NCBI GenBank assembly: GCA_029547045.1
Contig: JAKPQL010000096.1
Location: 1 to 41,602 of the forward strand
DNA: 41,602 nucleotides
Source of the DNA: Deltaproteobacteria bacterium
GTDB taxonomy: Bacteria; Desulfobacterota; Desulfomonilia; UBA1062
Direction: 5' to 3'
Of this stretch, positions 17,060-24,544 are shown one piece after another. The number at the start of each line of letters is the position of its first letter. Position 1 is the first letter of the stretch. The translations under genes were made by a program, and so were the position numbers. Below the pieces are notes generated by a model. That model was given only the letters and a program-made list of their open reading frames with translations. It was not told the origin of the DNA and searched no databases.

Positions 17060-17995
17060 TTACGCACGCCCCTGGCCGCCCTGCGGATACATGATCCGGC
17101 CGGTATCCCGGTTGCTGTATCCCTTGAGCGCACCAAGCAGCTCCTTGAAGCGTTCACACCTGATGAACTCCACAAGGGCCTGGACATGTCTCTCAAAGAA
17201 GTCGTCGCGCTTCACGATCAGGTCGAAACGCTCCTCGAAAATCCTGGAAAAAGCGAGCCTCGACGGGGTGGCCACCGACTCGGCGGCCACCCCGAAGTCC
17301 GCAGAGCCGTCGGATACGTGGCGTACCACATCGAAGTGGGTGAACACCTCGGTATCATACCCGGCGATGCGCCCCGGCCCCAGACCTTCCACTTGGAGCA
17401 GATGGTCCACCAGGGCCCTGACACCCGAGCCCTCCTGCCTGTTCACGAACCGCAAGCCCTTGTGCATGCAGTCCTTCAACGAGGTGATGGAAACATTCCT
17501 CGAGACATACCCGATGTTCCGGTAGAACAGGTTGATCACCACCACCTCCTCATGGTCAGGGAAATACTCTCCCAGAAAGGGGAAGGTGAAATCCCTGTTC
17601 TCGTGATCGTAGAGGTGGCTCATGGAGGCAGTGCAGAACCCGTCCCGCAGAAGCCTGATACCCTCCCTGCTCCCCACACTCGTGGAGAACAGGAGGAGCT
17701 CCGGTTCCATACGGTGGAACATGCCCTGGGCCATGGCGATGACCGGGTCGTCGGAGCCGCAGAGGAGGAGCACCTTCTTGTTGACCAGCGACTCCCAGAA
17801 CGATTTCCTCACCGCACCCAGCGCCTTGCCCCTGACGAACTCCTCGAGCTCCAGGCGGGGGAAGAGCCATTTCCCCGTCACCTTGGTGCCCGGAAGCTTC
17901 CCCTCATTGAGCAGGGCATAGAGTTTCTTTTCATTGATCTTGAGGAGCTTCGATGCCTCTTTGACGGTTAATAGCTCTTTATTTTCACCATCCAT
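17060..17995 (-). CDS. Excisionase-type HTH plus PBP-like domain transcriptional regulator
   Basis: A 311-residue one-component regulator. Residues about 8-55 (LLTVKEASKLLKINEKKLYALLNEGKLP then KWLFPRLELEEFV) are the MerR/excisionase-like DNA-binding fold. Residues about 90-290 resemble the periplasmic-binding-protein-like domain PF12727: FSTSVGSREGIRLL, VNRQEGSGVRALVDHLL and HVSDGSADFGVAAESVA. No signal peptide is present, so it acts in the cytoplasm. It lies directly upstream of the tungstate genes on the same strand. PBP-like domains of this sort are associated with molybdate/tungstate-related regulation, so control of the tup genes by an oxyanion or cofactor is likely but inferred. GGAGA lies eight bases upstream of the ATG. 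Confidence 0.85.
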   Translation of the reverse strand: MDGENKELLTVKEASKLLKINEKKLYALLNEGKLPGTKVTGKWLFPRLELEEFVRGKALGAVRKSFWESLVNKKVLLLCGSDDPVIAMAQGMFHRMEPELLLFSTSVGSREGIRLLRDGFCTASMSHLYDHENRDFTFPFLGEYFPDHEEVVVINLFYRNIGYVSRNVSITSLKDCMHKGLRFVNRQEGSGVRALVDHLLQVEGLGPGRIAGYDTEVFTHFDVVRHVSDGSADFGVAAESVATPSRLAFSRIFEERFDLIVKRDDFFERHVQALVEFIRCERFKELLGALKGYSNRDTGRIMYPQGGQGRA

Positions 17996-18016
17996 GATTT
18001 TTTCTCCGATGATTCG

Positions 18017-18045
18017 GATATATCATAACCAATAAATATTTTCAA
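18017..18045 (-). promoter_or_regulatory. Probable sigma-70 promoter of the tup-locus regulator
   Basis: On the minus strand, a -35 box TTGAAA (18040-18045) and -10 box TATATC (18017-18022) are 17 bases apart in a conspicuously AT-rich stretch about 22 bases upstream of the start codon. The palindrome GATATATC (18017-18024) overlaps the -10 box and could be part of an operator. Confidence 0.55.
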
Positions 18046-18164
18046 CACACATGTCCCCTGGTGGCATGCATCTCCCTGGTCATGGGCCAAGGGCAGGAAA
18101 TATAGGAGGGGTTCAAGACGGGGTTCAGGGATGAATGGGTATTCCCTGGGACGGGCTGGAAACG

Positions 18165-18198
18165 AAGATCGACCCGCCCCTGTGTACAGGGCGGGTCG
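18165..18198 (-). terminator. Terminator hairpin after the Lys/Pro-rich protein gene
   Basis: CGACCCGCCC-C-TGT pairs with ACAGGGCGGGTCG around 18170-18198: a 13-bp stem with one bulged base and a two-base apex (so the top pairs open). On the minus strand it lies about 25 bases past the stop and is followed by ATCTTCGTTT. Confidence 0.7.
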
Positions 18199-18222
18199 GG
18201 AGCGGTTTTCTGCAGGTATTGC

Positions 18223-18678
18223 TTACGACTCGGTGCCGGCTGCGGGAGACTCGGCAGGTGCGGCCTCGGGCTTGGCCTTTGGCTCCCTGGGTTCTTTGGG
18301 CGCCTTGGGCTCCTTGGGAGCCTTCTCGGCCTTGGGCTCCTTCGCCTCCTTGGGTGACTTCTCGGCCTTGGCCTTTTTCTCCTTCTTCGGGGCAGGCGCC
18401 TCTGCGGGGGCCTTCTTGCCCTTTTCCTTCACCACCGGCGCGGCCTTCTTCTCTTCCCTGACGCGGGCCATCTCCCTGATCTTCTCTTCCTTTTCCGTGA
18501 TGGCTTTCAGCCGTGCTGTCGTATCCTTTACCTTGGCCTTGATCTTGCGGACCACGGTGTCTTTCGCGATCTCCTTCTCACCGAGCCCGGCCCCCTTCAG
18601 GACCGCCAGGCGCGCCTCGAGCTTCTTGTCCCAGTATGCCTTCTGGGATTCCCTGGACGATTTCAACTTGGACGCCAT
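18223..18678 (-). CDS. Basic Lys/Pro/Ala/Glu-rich protein with histone-H1-like tail
   Basis: A 151-residue protein of unknown function. Residues 1-75 form a charged helical region (SKLKSSRESQKAYWDKKLEARL, then GLGEKEIAKDTVVRKIKAK, quoted in part). Residues about 85-140 are low-complexity KEPKAEKAPKEPK-like repeats built from Lys, Pro, Ala and Glu, as in bacterial histone-H1-like tails. No signal peptide or membrane segment is present. The frame is open further upstream, but the ATG at 18678 has AAGGAG seven bases ahead and is the likely start. A nucleic-acid-binding or chaperone-like role is plausible for the tail, but the N-terminal part is not a fold I recognise. Confidence 0.75.
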   Translation of the reverse strand: MASKLKSSRESQKAYWDKKLEARLAVLKGAGLGEKEIAKDTVVRKIKAKVKDTTARLKAITEKEEKIREMARVREEKKAAPVVKEKGKKAPAEAPAPKKEKKAKAEKSPKEAKEPKAEKAPKEPKAPKEPREPKAKPEAAPAESPAAGTES

Positions 18679-18751
18679 TGCTGCTCCTTTCGACTCTTCA
18701 CTTGTTCCGTAACGGGTGTAAAAGCACATATCCGCCTGTCTTGGCAAGGCT

Positions 18752-18770
18752 TTCTGTGTCTAGCACAGAA
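18752..18770. promoter_or_regulatory. Dyad TTCTGTG-TCTAG-CACAGAA between divergent genes
   Basis: A perfect 7-bp inverted repeat with a 5-base spacer lies in the 268-base divergent gap between the basic-protein gene and wrbA. On the minus strand a TTGCCA box (complement of 18742-18747) follows just downstream. The dyad has the form of a repressor or activator site, but no regulator is identified. Confidence 0.35.
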
Positions 18771-18852
18771 TCACGGCCAATTCCAGCGCGAAGAACGGCT
18801 CTCCTGTGAACGGACCGTGCCGCGTTCGGGAAGTCCTCCCTCTGGACACGCC

Positions 18853-18880
18853 TTGTCTTTCCCGTACTGAACAGTACTAT
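18853..18880 (+). promoter_or_regulatory. wrbA promoter with embedded operator-like dyad
   Basis: A -35 box TTGTCT (18853-18858) and -10 box TACTAT (18875-18880) are separated by 16 bases. The inverted repeat GTACTG-AA-CAGTAC (18864-18877) fills the spacer and runs into the -10 box, where a bound repressor would block RNA polymerase. The transcript would begin about 60 bases before the wrbA start codon. Confidence 0.6.
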
Positions 18881-18946
18881 TCACAGTGACGCTGCTTTCT
18901 CTTCACGACGCATGAAAAACCCTACGCGCAAAGGAGGTATCTCTGG

Positions 18947-19558
18947 ATGAAGGCTCTTGTGTTGTTCTACTCCATGTACGGACACATCTACCAGATGGCC
19001 CAGGCGGCGGCCAAGGGCGTGCACGAGGTCAAGGGCGCAGAGGTGGACCTCAAGCAGGTCCCGGAGACGCTGAGTGATGCCGTCCTTGCGAAGATGGGGG
19101 CGCTCGAGGCCCGCAAGGCCTTCGCACATGTGCCTGTCTGCGAGGTGGGGGAACTCGCGGACTACGACGCCATCATCTTCGGTGCACCCACGCGCTTCGG
19201 CAACATGTGCGGCCAGATGCGGCAGTTCCTCGACGCCACGGGCCAGCTCTGGGCCAAGGACGCGCTGGTGGGAAAGGTGGGCAGCGTGTTCACGTGCAGC
19301 GCTACCCAGCACGGCGGCCAGGAGTCCACCATCCTGAGCTTCCACATCACCCTGCTCCACCTGGGCATGATCGTGGTGGGCCTGCCGTACTCCTTTGAGC
19401 TGCAGAAGGACATCCACGAGGTCACGGGGTGCTCCCCCTACGGGGCGTCCACCATTGCGGGCGGTGACGGCAGCAGAATGCCGAGCACCCACGAGCTTAC
19501 GGGCGCCCGGTTCCAGGGAAGGCACGTGGCCGACATCGCGGCCAGGCTGTTCGGATAG
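18947..19558 (+). CDS. wrbA: NAD(P)H:quinone oxidoreductase, WrbA family
   Basis: A 203-residue flavodoxin-fold protein that performs two-electron reduction of quinones, avoiding semiquinone radicals. The FMN phosphate loop is [14 protein letters not shown] at residues 5-18. [19 protein letters not shown] and [15 protein letters not shown] are diagnostic of WrbA, as are [15 protein letters not shown] and the C-terminal [13 protein letters not shown]. The length is normal. A near-perfect ribosome site (AAAGGAGGT) precedes the ATG. The gene is monocistronic, converges on etfA, and has its own promoter with an operator-like dyad. Confidence 0.96.
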   Translation: MKALVLFYSMYGHIYQMAQAAAKGVHEVKGAEVDLKQVPETLSDAVLAKMGALEARKAFAHVPVCEVGELADYDAIIFGAPTRFGNMCGQMRQFLDATGQLWAKDALVGKVGSVFTCSATQHGGQESTILSFHITLLHLGMIVVGLPYSFELQKDIHEVTGCSPYGASTIAGGDGSRMPSTHELTGARFQGRHVADIAARLFG

Positions 19559-19580
19559 GCACCGGAGACGTAAGCGATCC

Positions 19581-20582
19581 TCAGCCGCGCAGCCTCTTCC
19601 TGAGCTCCTTGATCAACGCCAGGCAGACCTGGTTTGCATCCGCCACGATGGCTACGTCGGCCATCTTCATCATGGGGGCGTTGGGGTTCTTGTTCACCGC
19701 GATGATGAACCCGGCGTCGATGATGCCCGCGGTGTGCTGGATGGCGCCGCTTATGCCGAAGGAGAAGAGCACCTTGGGCCTGATGTGCCGGTCGGCCTGG
19801 CCCACCAGGGTGTCCTCGTCCGCCCATTGTGCATACACCACCGGCCTGGTGGCGCCTACCTCGCCGCCCAGGAGACGGGCGAGTTCGAACAGGTTCTTGA
19901 ATTTGGCCTTGCCCCCCATGCCCCTGCCGCCGCACACCACCACGGCCGCATCCTCGAGCTTCTGGGTGAGCGGGGGCCTGTGCTCGTAGCCCGTGATCCG
20001 GATGCGGTCGGCCGGCAGGTCCTTCGGCAGGGGAACCCGGACGATCTCGCCCGTTGCCTCGTAGTTGTGGGGGATCTCCCGGAAGACACCCGGCCTCACC
20101 GTGGCCATCTGGGGCCGCTTGTGGGGCGTCACGATCTTGGTGAGGAGATTTCCCCCGAAGGCCGGCGCGGTCTGCACGAGCAGGCCGTCGTCATCCACGT
20201 CGAGCCCCACGCAGTCGGCGGTGAGCCCGGTGCCGAGCCGTTTGGCAACCCTCGGCGCGAACTCCCTGCCGAAGGAGGTGGCGCCCACGAGGATGATCTC
20301 CGGCCGGTACTGCCGGGCGAGGCGCTCCATGAGGGTCACGTACCGGTCAGAGGAATAGTTCTTCAGGGACTCGTCCTCCACCAGGTAGACCTTCTGTGCG
20401 CCGTGGGCGATGTACTCGCCCACCCATTCATCGGTGTTGCAGCCGAACACGGTGGTGCACACCGTGGCGTTCAGGGGCCTTGCGAGGTCCGTGGCACGGG
20501 AGATGAGCTGCAGGGTCACCCGGTTCTGGAAGTAGTTCCGGTAGTCGCCGAAGACCCAGATCTCGGATTTCGCTGTGACCAT
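19581..20582 (-). CDS. etfA: Electron transfer flavoprotein alpha subunit
   Basis: A 333-residue ETF alpha subunit that shuttles electrons from acyl-CoA dehydrogenase. The N-terminal domain I has IILVGATSFGREFAPRVAKRLGTGLTADC (quoted across two motifs). The C-terminal FAD domain has CGGRGMGG, VVYAQWADEDTLVGQ, VLFSFGISGAIQHTAG and INKNPNAPMMKMADVAIVAD-like sequence, including the SISGAxQH-type FAD motif. It begins three bases after the etfB stop, so both subunits come from one mRNA with the acyl-CoA dehydrogenase. No separate iron-sulphur domain is fused to it. Confidence 0.96.
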   Translation of the reverse strand: MVTAKSEIWVFGDYRNYFQNRVTLQLISRATDLARPLNATVCTTVFGCNTDEWVGEYIAHGAQKVYLVEDESLKNYSSDRYVTLMERLARQYRPEIILVGATSFGREFAPRVAKRLGTGLTADCVGLDVDDDGLLVQTAPAFGGNLLTKIVTPHKRPQMATVRPGVFREIPHNYEATGEIVRVPLPKDLPADRIRITGYEHRPPLTQKLEDAAVVVCGGRGMGGKAKFKNLFELARLLGGEVGATRPVVYAQWADEDTLVGQADRHIRPKVLFSFGISGAIQHTAGIIDAGFIIAVNKNPNAPMMKMADVAIVADANQVCLALIKELRKRLRG

Positions 20583-20585
20583 TGC

Positions 20586-21413
20586 CTATCCCCTGCCTTC
20601 CCGCTCGATGTCTTTCCTGATGATGCCGCCTATCATGGTGTCAAAGCGCTCGAACAGGTTCTCCACGATCCTCTTGGGCGCTCCCTTGAGCACTATGTTC
20701 TGCTTCTCGGCCCTGGGGGCATACACGTCCAGGATCTTGGTGGGAGAGCCCTTGATACCGATGGTTTCCGGGTCGAGCCCAAGGTCGGACGCGCTCACGG
20801 TGAGGATGTTCGTTTCTCCAAATGCGTCCTGGAGGCCCGATAGCGCTACGTAGCGCGGCTTGAAGGCATGGGTGTTCACCGTCACCAGGCAGGGCAGTTC
20901 CGCCTCCAGGGTCTCGAGGAAATTGTCCGATACCCGCCGGATCCGCACCGAACGCCCTTTGACCTCGAGCTCGTCCGCATAGGTGACCACGGGGACCCCG
21001 AGCTCCTCGGCCAGCTGGGGACCCACTTGGGCGGTCTCGCTGTCCGTGGTGTGGCACCCTGCTAGGATGAGGTCGAAGTCCGCGCAGAAGATCTCTACGG
21101 CCCGGGCCAGGGTGAAGGAGGTGACGTTCGTGTCCGCGCCGGCCATGGCCCTGTCGCTCAGCATGAGGCACCGGTCCGCGCCCATGGCGATGGCTTCCCT
21201 GAGTATTTCCTCGGCCATGGGCGGCCCCATGGTGACGGCCGTGATGTGGCCGCCGCAGTGCTGCTTGATGGTGAGCGCAGCCTCCAGGGCATTCTTGCAG
21301 GCAGGGTTCATCATGCCGTCCGACAGGTCGCGGCGGAGCGTCCCGGTCTTCGCGTCCCAGGGCAACTCGCTTGCCATGGGCACCTGCTTCATGCAGACGA
21401 TCATCTTCACCAT
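20586..21413 (-). CDS. etfB: Electron transfer flavoprotein beta subunit
   Basis: A 275-residue ETF beta subunit. Typical features are KMIVCMKQVP at the start, NPACKNALEAAL, TAVTMGPPMAEEILREAIAMGAD, DLILAGCHTTDSETAQVGPQLAEELGVP, and a closing region with the C-terminal recognition segment that contacts the dehydrogenase. The MGADRCLMLSDRAMAGADT segment resembles ETFs from anaerobes, some of which bifurcate electrons to ferredoxin; whether this one does cannot be decided by eye. It lies 19 bases downstream of the acyl-CoA dehydrogenase gene and 3 bases upstream of etfA. Confidence 0.95.
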   Translation of the reverse strand: MVKMIVCMKQVPMASELPWDAKTGTLRRDLSDGMMNPACKNALEAALTIKQHCGGHITAVTMGPPMAEEILREAIAMGADRCLMLSDRAMAGADTNVTSFTLARAVEIFCADFDLILAGCHTTDSETAQVGPQLAEELGVPVVTYADELEVKGRSVRIRRVSDNFLETLEAELPCLVTVNTHAFKPRYVALSGLQDAFGETNILTVSASDLGLDPETIGIKGSPTKILDVYAPRAEKQNIVLKGAPKRIVENLFERFDTMIGGIIRKDIEREGRG

Positions 21414-21432
21414 CGCAGATGTCCCCTCAGCC

Positions 21433-22581
21433 TCAGGTGAGCTCGCTCAGCACGGCCCGGGAGATGACGAGCCGCTGGATTTCGCTGGTCCCTTCGTAGA
21501 TCTCCGTTACCTTGGCGTCCCGGAAGTACCGCTCCACGTCGTACTCCTTGCTGTACCCGTAGCCGCCGTGGATCTGCACGGCCCTGCCCGTCACCGTGGT
21601 GGCGGTTGTGCTGGCATAGAGCTTGGCCATGGCCGCCTCCTTGCCGAAGGACTTTCCTGCGTCCTTGAGTGCGCACACCCGGTACACCAGCAGGCGGGCC
21701 GCGTCGATCTCCACCGCCATGTCTGCCAGCAAGTTCTGGATGGACTGGAACGCGGAGATGGGCTTTCTGAACTGCTGGCGCTCCTTTGAATACTTCACCG
21801 ATGCCTCGAAGGCGGCGTTCGCGATGCCCACGGCCTGGGCCGCGATGCCGATGCGCCCGGTGTCCAGCGTCTCGAGAGCGATCTTGATGCCGTCGCCGAT
21901 CCTTCCCAGGAGGTTCTCCCTCGGCACGCGGCAGTCCTCGAAGAAGAGCGACGAGACCGGGTTCGCCCGCATGCCGCAGAGGTCTTCGATCTCGCCCACG
22001 CTGTAGCCGGGCATGTCCCGCTCCATGATGAACACGCTGGCGCTGCGGGAGGGGTTCGCCGCGTCGGTCACGGCGAAGATGAGCGGCAGGCTGCACACCC
22101 CGCCGTTGGTGACGAAGATCTTGGTACCGTTGACGATGTAGCCGTCACCCGAGGCCACGGCGTGTGTCTCCACGCCCGCGGCGTCAGAGCCCGCGTTCGC
22201 CTCGGTGAGGCAGAAGGCGCCGATGCACTCGCCGCTGGCGAGCCTCGTCACGAAGCGCTCCTTCTGCTCCTCGGTGCCGAACTGCAGAATGGGGTAGATA
22301 CCCACGCTGTTGTGCACGGTGACGCACAGGCCCATGGCGCCGCTCACCCGGGAGATCTCCTCGATGGTGATGGCGTAGCTGATGCTGTCCAGGTCCGCGC
22401 CACCGTACCTCCGGGGCACCTGGAGGCCGAAGAAGTTCAGCGGCCGCATCTTCTCCACCACCTCCCATGGGAAGCGGGCGTCCCGGTCCACATCGTGGGC
22501 TATGGGACCGAGCTCGGCCTCGGCAAACTCCCGGACCGCCTTGCGGACCAGCTTGTGCTTCATGCAGGGGTCAAGTCTCAC
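21433..22581 (-). CDS. Acyl-CoA dehydrogenase
   Basis: A 382-residue flavoprotein that introduces the alpha,beta double bond into acyl-CoA thioesters and passes electrons to the ETF encoded next to it. FAD/substrate motifs are CLTEANAGSDAAG, IVNGTKIFVTNGG and RQQFRKPISAFQSIQNLLADMA. The catalytic base is the glutamate of EIYEGTSEIQRLVIS near the C-terminus, the position used by short- and medium-chain enzymes. The start shown is GTG 22581, giving the usual N-terminal length. ATG 22563 is an alternative. Neither has a strong ribosome site. The short-chain/glutaryl/benzylsuccinyl-type substrate cannot be assigned from motifs alone. It is the first gene of the acd-etfB-etfA operon. Confidence 0.94.
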   Translation of the reverse strand: MRLDPCMKHKLVRKAVREFAEAELGPIAHDVDRDARFPWEVVEKMRPLNFFGLQVPRRYGGADLDSISYAITIEEISRVSGAMGLCVTVHNSVGIYPILQFGTEEQKERFVTRLASGECIGAFCLTEANAGSDAAGVETHAVASGDGYIVNGTKIFVTNGGVCSLPLIFAVTDAANPSRSASVFIMERDMPGYSVGEIEDLCGMRANPVSSLFFEDCRVPRENLLGRIGDGIKIALETLDTGRIGIAAQAVGIANAAFEASVKYSKERQQFRKPISAFQSIQNLLADMAVEIDAARLLVYRVCALKDAGKSFGKEAAMAKLYASTTATTVTGRAVQIHGGYGYSKEYDVERYFRDAKVTEIYEGTSEIQRLVISRAVLSELT

Positions 22582-22723
22582 GTAGGGTGCTCGCTCGTTC
22601 TGTTCAGTCGCCTCAAGAACATATCGCCGCTCACGGAAACGGCATGGCGCGCACCATAGCGTAAAACAGGGGAAAACTCAAGGGGCACCAGGAGATGCGC
22701 TCACGGGCGGGATGCCCGATCCT

Positions 22724-24082
22724 TCAGCGCAGTTTCCTGATCTTCGAGGGCCGGGGCCCTTCCTGGTCCTGTCGGGCAGAGGAATAGCTGTTGCGCTTTT
22801 CCTTGGCCCTGTACATGGCCTGGTCGGCCCGCTTCAGGAGGGTTTCCGCGTCATGCCCGTCGTCCGGGTACGTGCTGATGCCGATGCTGGGTGTCACGAA
22901 GTCGATCTTCGTGCCCTGGATGTCGTAGGGCCTGCCGAGGGTCTTGATGATCCTTTCGGCAAGCCTTTCGGGGCTCGGCCTCGACGTGCCCCCGATGATG
23001 ATGGTGAACTCGTCGCCGCCCAGCCTGCTGACATAGTCCGTATCCCTCAGGATGCCCCTCAGGCGCGAGGCCACCTGCACCAGGAGCATGTCGCCGATCT
23101 CGTGGCCATAGACATCGTTGACCTTCTTGAAGTGATCCAGGTCGATGAACAGCACCGAGCGGTAGTTCTCGTACCTCCTCGCCTCCCTGATGGCATCGTC
23201 GAGCTTTTCCAGGAAGGCCTTCCTGTTGTGCAGGCCGGTGAGGGTGTCGTGATAGGCGAGGTATTCCAGTTCCTGCTCTGAGCGCTTCCTGTCTGAGATG
23301 TCGCGGATGATGCCGCAGAAGCCTGTGGGGTCGCCGTTCCTGTCGCGAAGGAGCGAGACCGATGCCTCCACGAAGATCTTTGTCCCGTCCTTCTTCATGA
23401 GCTCCCAGTCAAAGGACTTCGTGGGAGTGCCCGTGACGAAGACACTGTGGAAGGTTTCGAAGACCTGCCGGGCGTTGGCCTCGTCCATGAGTCTCTGGTA
23501 GTTGAGACCCATGAGCTCGTCCGCCTGGTATCCGATGTGCGCAGGGACCACGTCGTTGAAGAAGGTGAAGTTGCCTGCCAGATCCACCTCGAAGTACCCG
23601 TCCTCGATGGAATCGAGGATGGTGCGGAACCTGATCTCGCTCTCGATGAGTGCCTGCTCCGTTTCGAGGGTATCGGTGACATCCTTGGCAATGCCGCGGA
23701 CGGTCCTCGTTCCGTCGGCCCTGACCGCGAGAAGGTTCTTGTGCTCCACGATGCGCCTCCGCCCGGCCTTGTTGATGAGCGGGATCAGGCCCTCGTCCCG
23801 GCCGTTCTCCACCACCCGGTCGAGGTAGCCCTGGAAATGCGCCCTGTCCTTTTCCAGGAGAAGGTCCTTCACGTTGAGGCAGAGCATCTCTTCCCTGGAG
23901 TAACCGAGAAACCCGATGAACCTGGGGCTGACCCCGGTGAAGTTGCCCTCGAGGTCGTGCTCGAAAATGAACTCGTTCACGCTCTGGTAGATCTCGTAGA
24001 ACTGCGCCGGGTCATCACAGGACAACTGCTCGAACTCGGCTATCCTCTTTTCCAGGGCCGCCCTGGTTTCCCTCTCGCCCAT
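22724..24082 (-). CDS. PAS-PAS-GGDEF diguanylate cyclase
   Basis: A 452-residue cytoplasmic protein predicted to make cyclic di-GMP from two GTP. Two PAS domains lie near residues 25-135 and 145-265. The GGDEF domain follows, with an intact active-site GGDEF at about 355-359 and an inhibitory I-site RDTD five residues before it, so product feedback is expected. No EAL domain is present. The frame is open up to 24298, but ATG 24082 has GGAGG eight bases upstream and is preferred; ATG 24100 is also possible. The PAS2 region (FEVDLAGNFTFFNDVV...FDWELMKKDGTK) is the full-length version of the half-domain seen in the first gene. Two PilZ proteins in the window could be effectors. Confidence 0.93.
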   Translation of the reverse strand: MGERETRAALEKRIAEFEQLSCDDPAQFYEIYQSVNEFIFEHDLEGNFTGVSPRFIGFLGYSREEMLCLNVKDLLLEKDRAHFQGYLDRVVENGRDEGLIPLINKAGRRRIVEHKNLLAVRADGTRTVRGIAKDVTDTLETEQALIESEIRFRTILDSIEDGYFEVDLAGNFTFFNDVVPAHIGYQADELMGLNYQRLMDEANARQVFETFHSVFVTGTPTKSFDWELMKKDGTKIFVEASVSLLRDRNGDPTGFCGIIRDISDRKRSEQELEYLAYHDTLTGLHNRKAFLEKLDDAIREARRYENYRSVLFIDLDHFKKVNDVYGHEIGDMLLVQVASRLRGILRDTDYVSRLGGDEFTIIIGGTSRPSPERLAERIIKTLGRPYDIQGTKIDFVTPSIGISTYPDDGHDAETLLKRADQAMYRAKEKRNSYSSARQDQEGPRPSKIRKLR

Positions 24083-24122
24083 CTCGTCCGCCTCCGGCAT
24101 CACCGCCCCGGGTCCACGCTGC

Positions 24123-24155
24123 AGGCATTGCGGGGCAATGCCTCTTGGGCAATGC
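24123..24155 (-). repeat. Hairpin and GCAATGC triplet in the cyclase leader
   Basis: A perfect 9-bp stem, AGGCATTGC (24123-24131) with GCAATGCCT (24135-24143) and loop GGG, is followed by a third GGGCAATGC at 24147-24155. The alternative copies could form mutually exclusive hairpins. It lies about 40 bases upstream of the diguanylate cyclase start. The leader does not match a cyclic di-GMP riboswitch that I can recognise. Confidence 0.45.
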
Positions 24156-24390
24156 GGCGCACAGGTCCGTTCCCATGGGGATTCCATGTTGAGTGAACAG
24201 GCTGTCCCGGGGGCATGGAAGGGCACACTGCAGGCCATGCACCCTGGCCCTGGGGCAGTGTTCCGAGATCCATCGTTCCCTCCATGCACGTACATCAATT
24301 GAATTACAACACATATCGGATCTTCTGGAGAGAAACATTATCGCGCTCCTACCCTGCCGGATAATTCATCATGATCGGCGATTTTCAGCA

Positions 24391-24409
24391 GTTATTCCCA
24401 TGGAATAAC
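24391..24409. promoter_or_regulatory. Palindrome GTTATTCC-CAT-GGAATAAC
   Basis: A perfect 8-bp inverted repeat with a 3-base centre lies in the long gene-free interval between the cyclase and the small-RNA promoter. The form suits a dimeric regulator site. A further 7-bp inverted repeat, TCAGGCA/TGCCTGA, lies at 24444-24469, before a T-rich stretch. Nothing else is evident between 24160 and 24500. Confidence 0.4.
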
Positions 24410-24510
24410 CGGATCATACAGAAGCTCAAATGATTTCAACGCGTCAGGCATAACCAGGTAACTGCCTGATATTCCATCTATTATTTTTTCGCGGAAAAAG
24501 AGACCGGGCC

Positions 24511-24538
24511 TTGACTTGGCGTGAGAGAATCTTATCAT
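24511..24538 (+). promoter_or_regulatory. Strong sigma-70 promoter of the small RNA
   Basis: TTGACT (24511-24516) and TATCAT (24533-24538) each match consensus at five of six positions and are 16 bases apart. The predicted start is near 24545, directly before a long hairpin. Confidence 0.75.
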
Positions 24539-24544
24539 ATGGAA

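Noticed and set aside
24101-24298. N-terminal extension of the diguanylate cyclase
   Set aside because: The extra residues are cysteine/proline-rich without a fold, cross a strong hairpin, and a good ribosome site marks a start at 24082.
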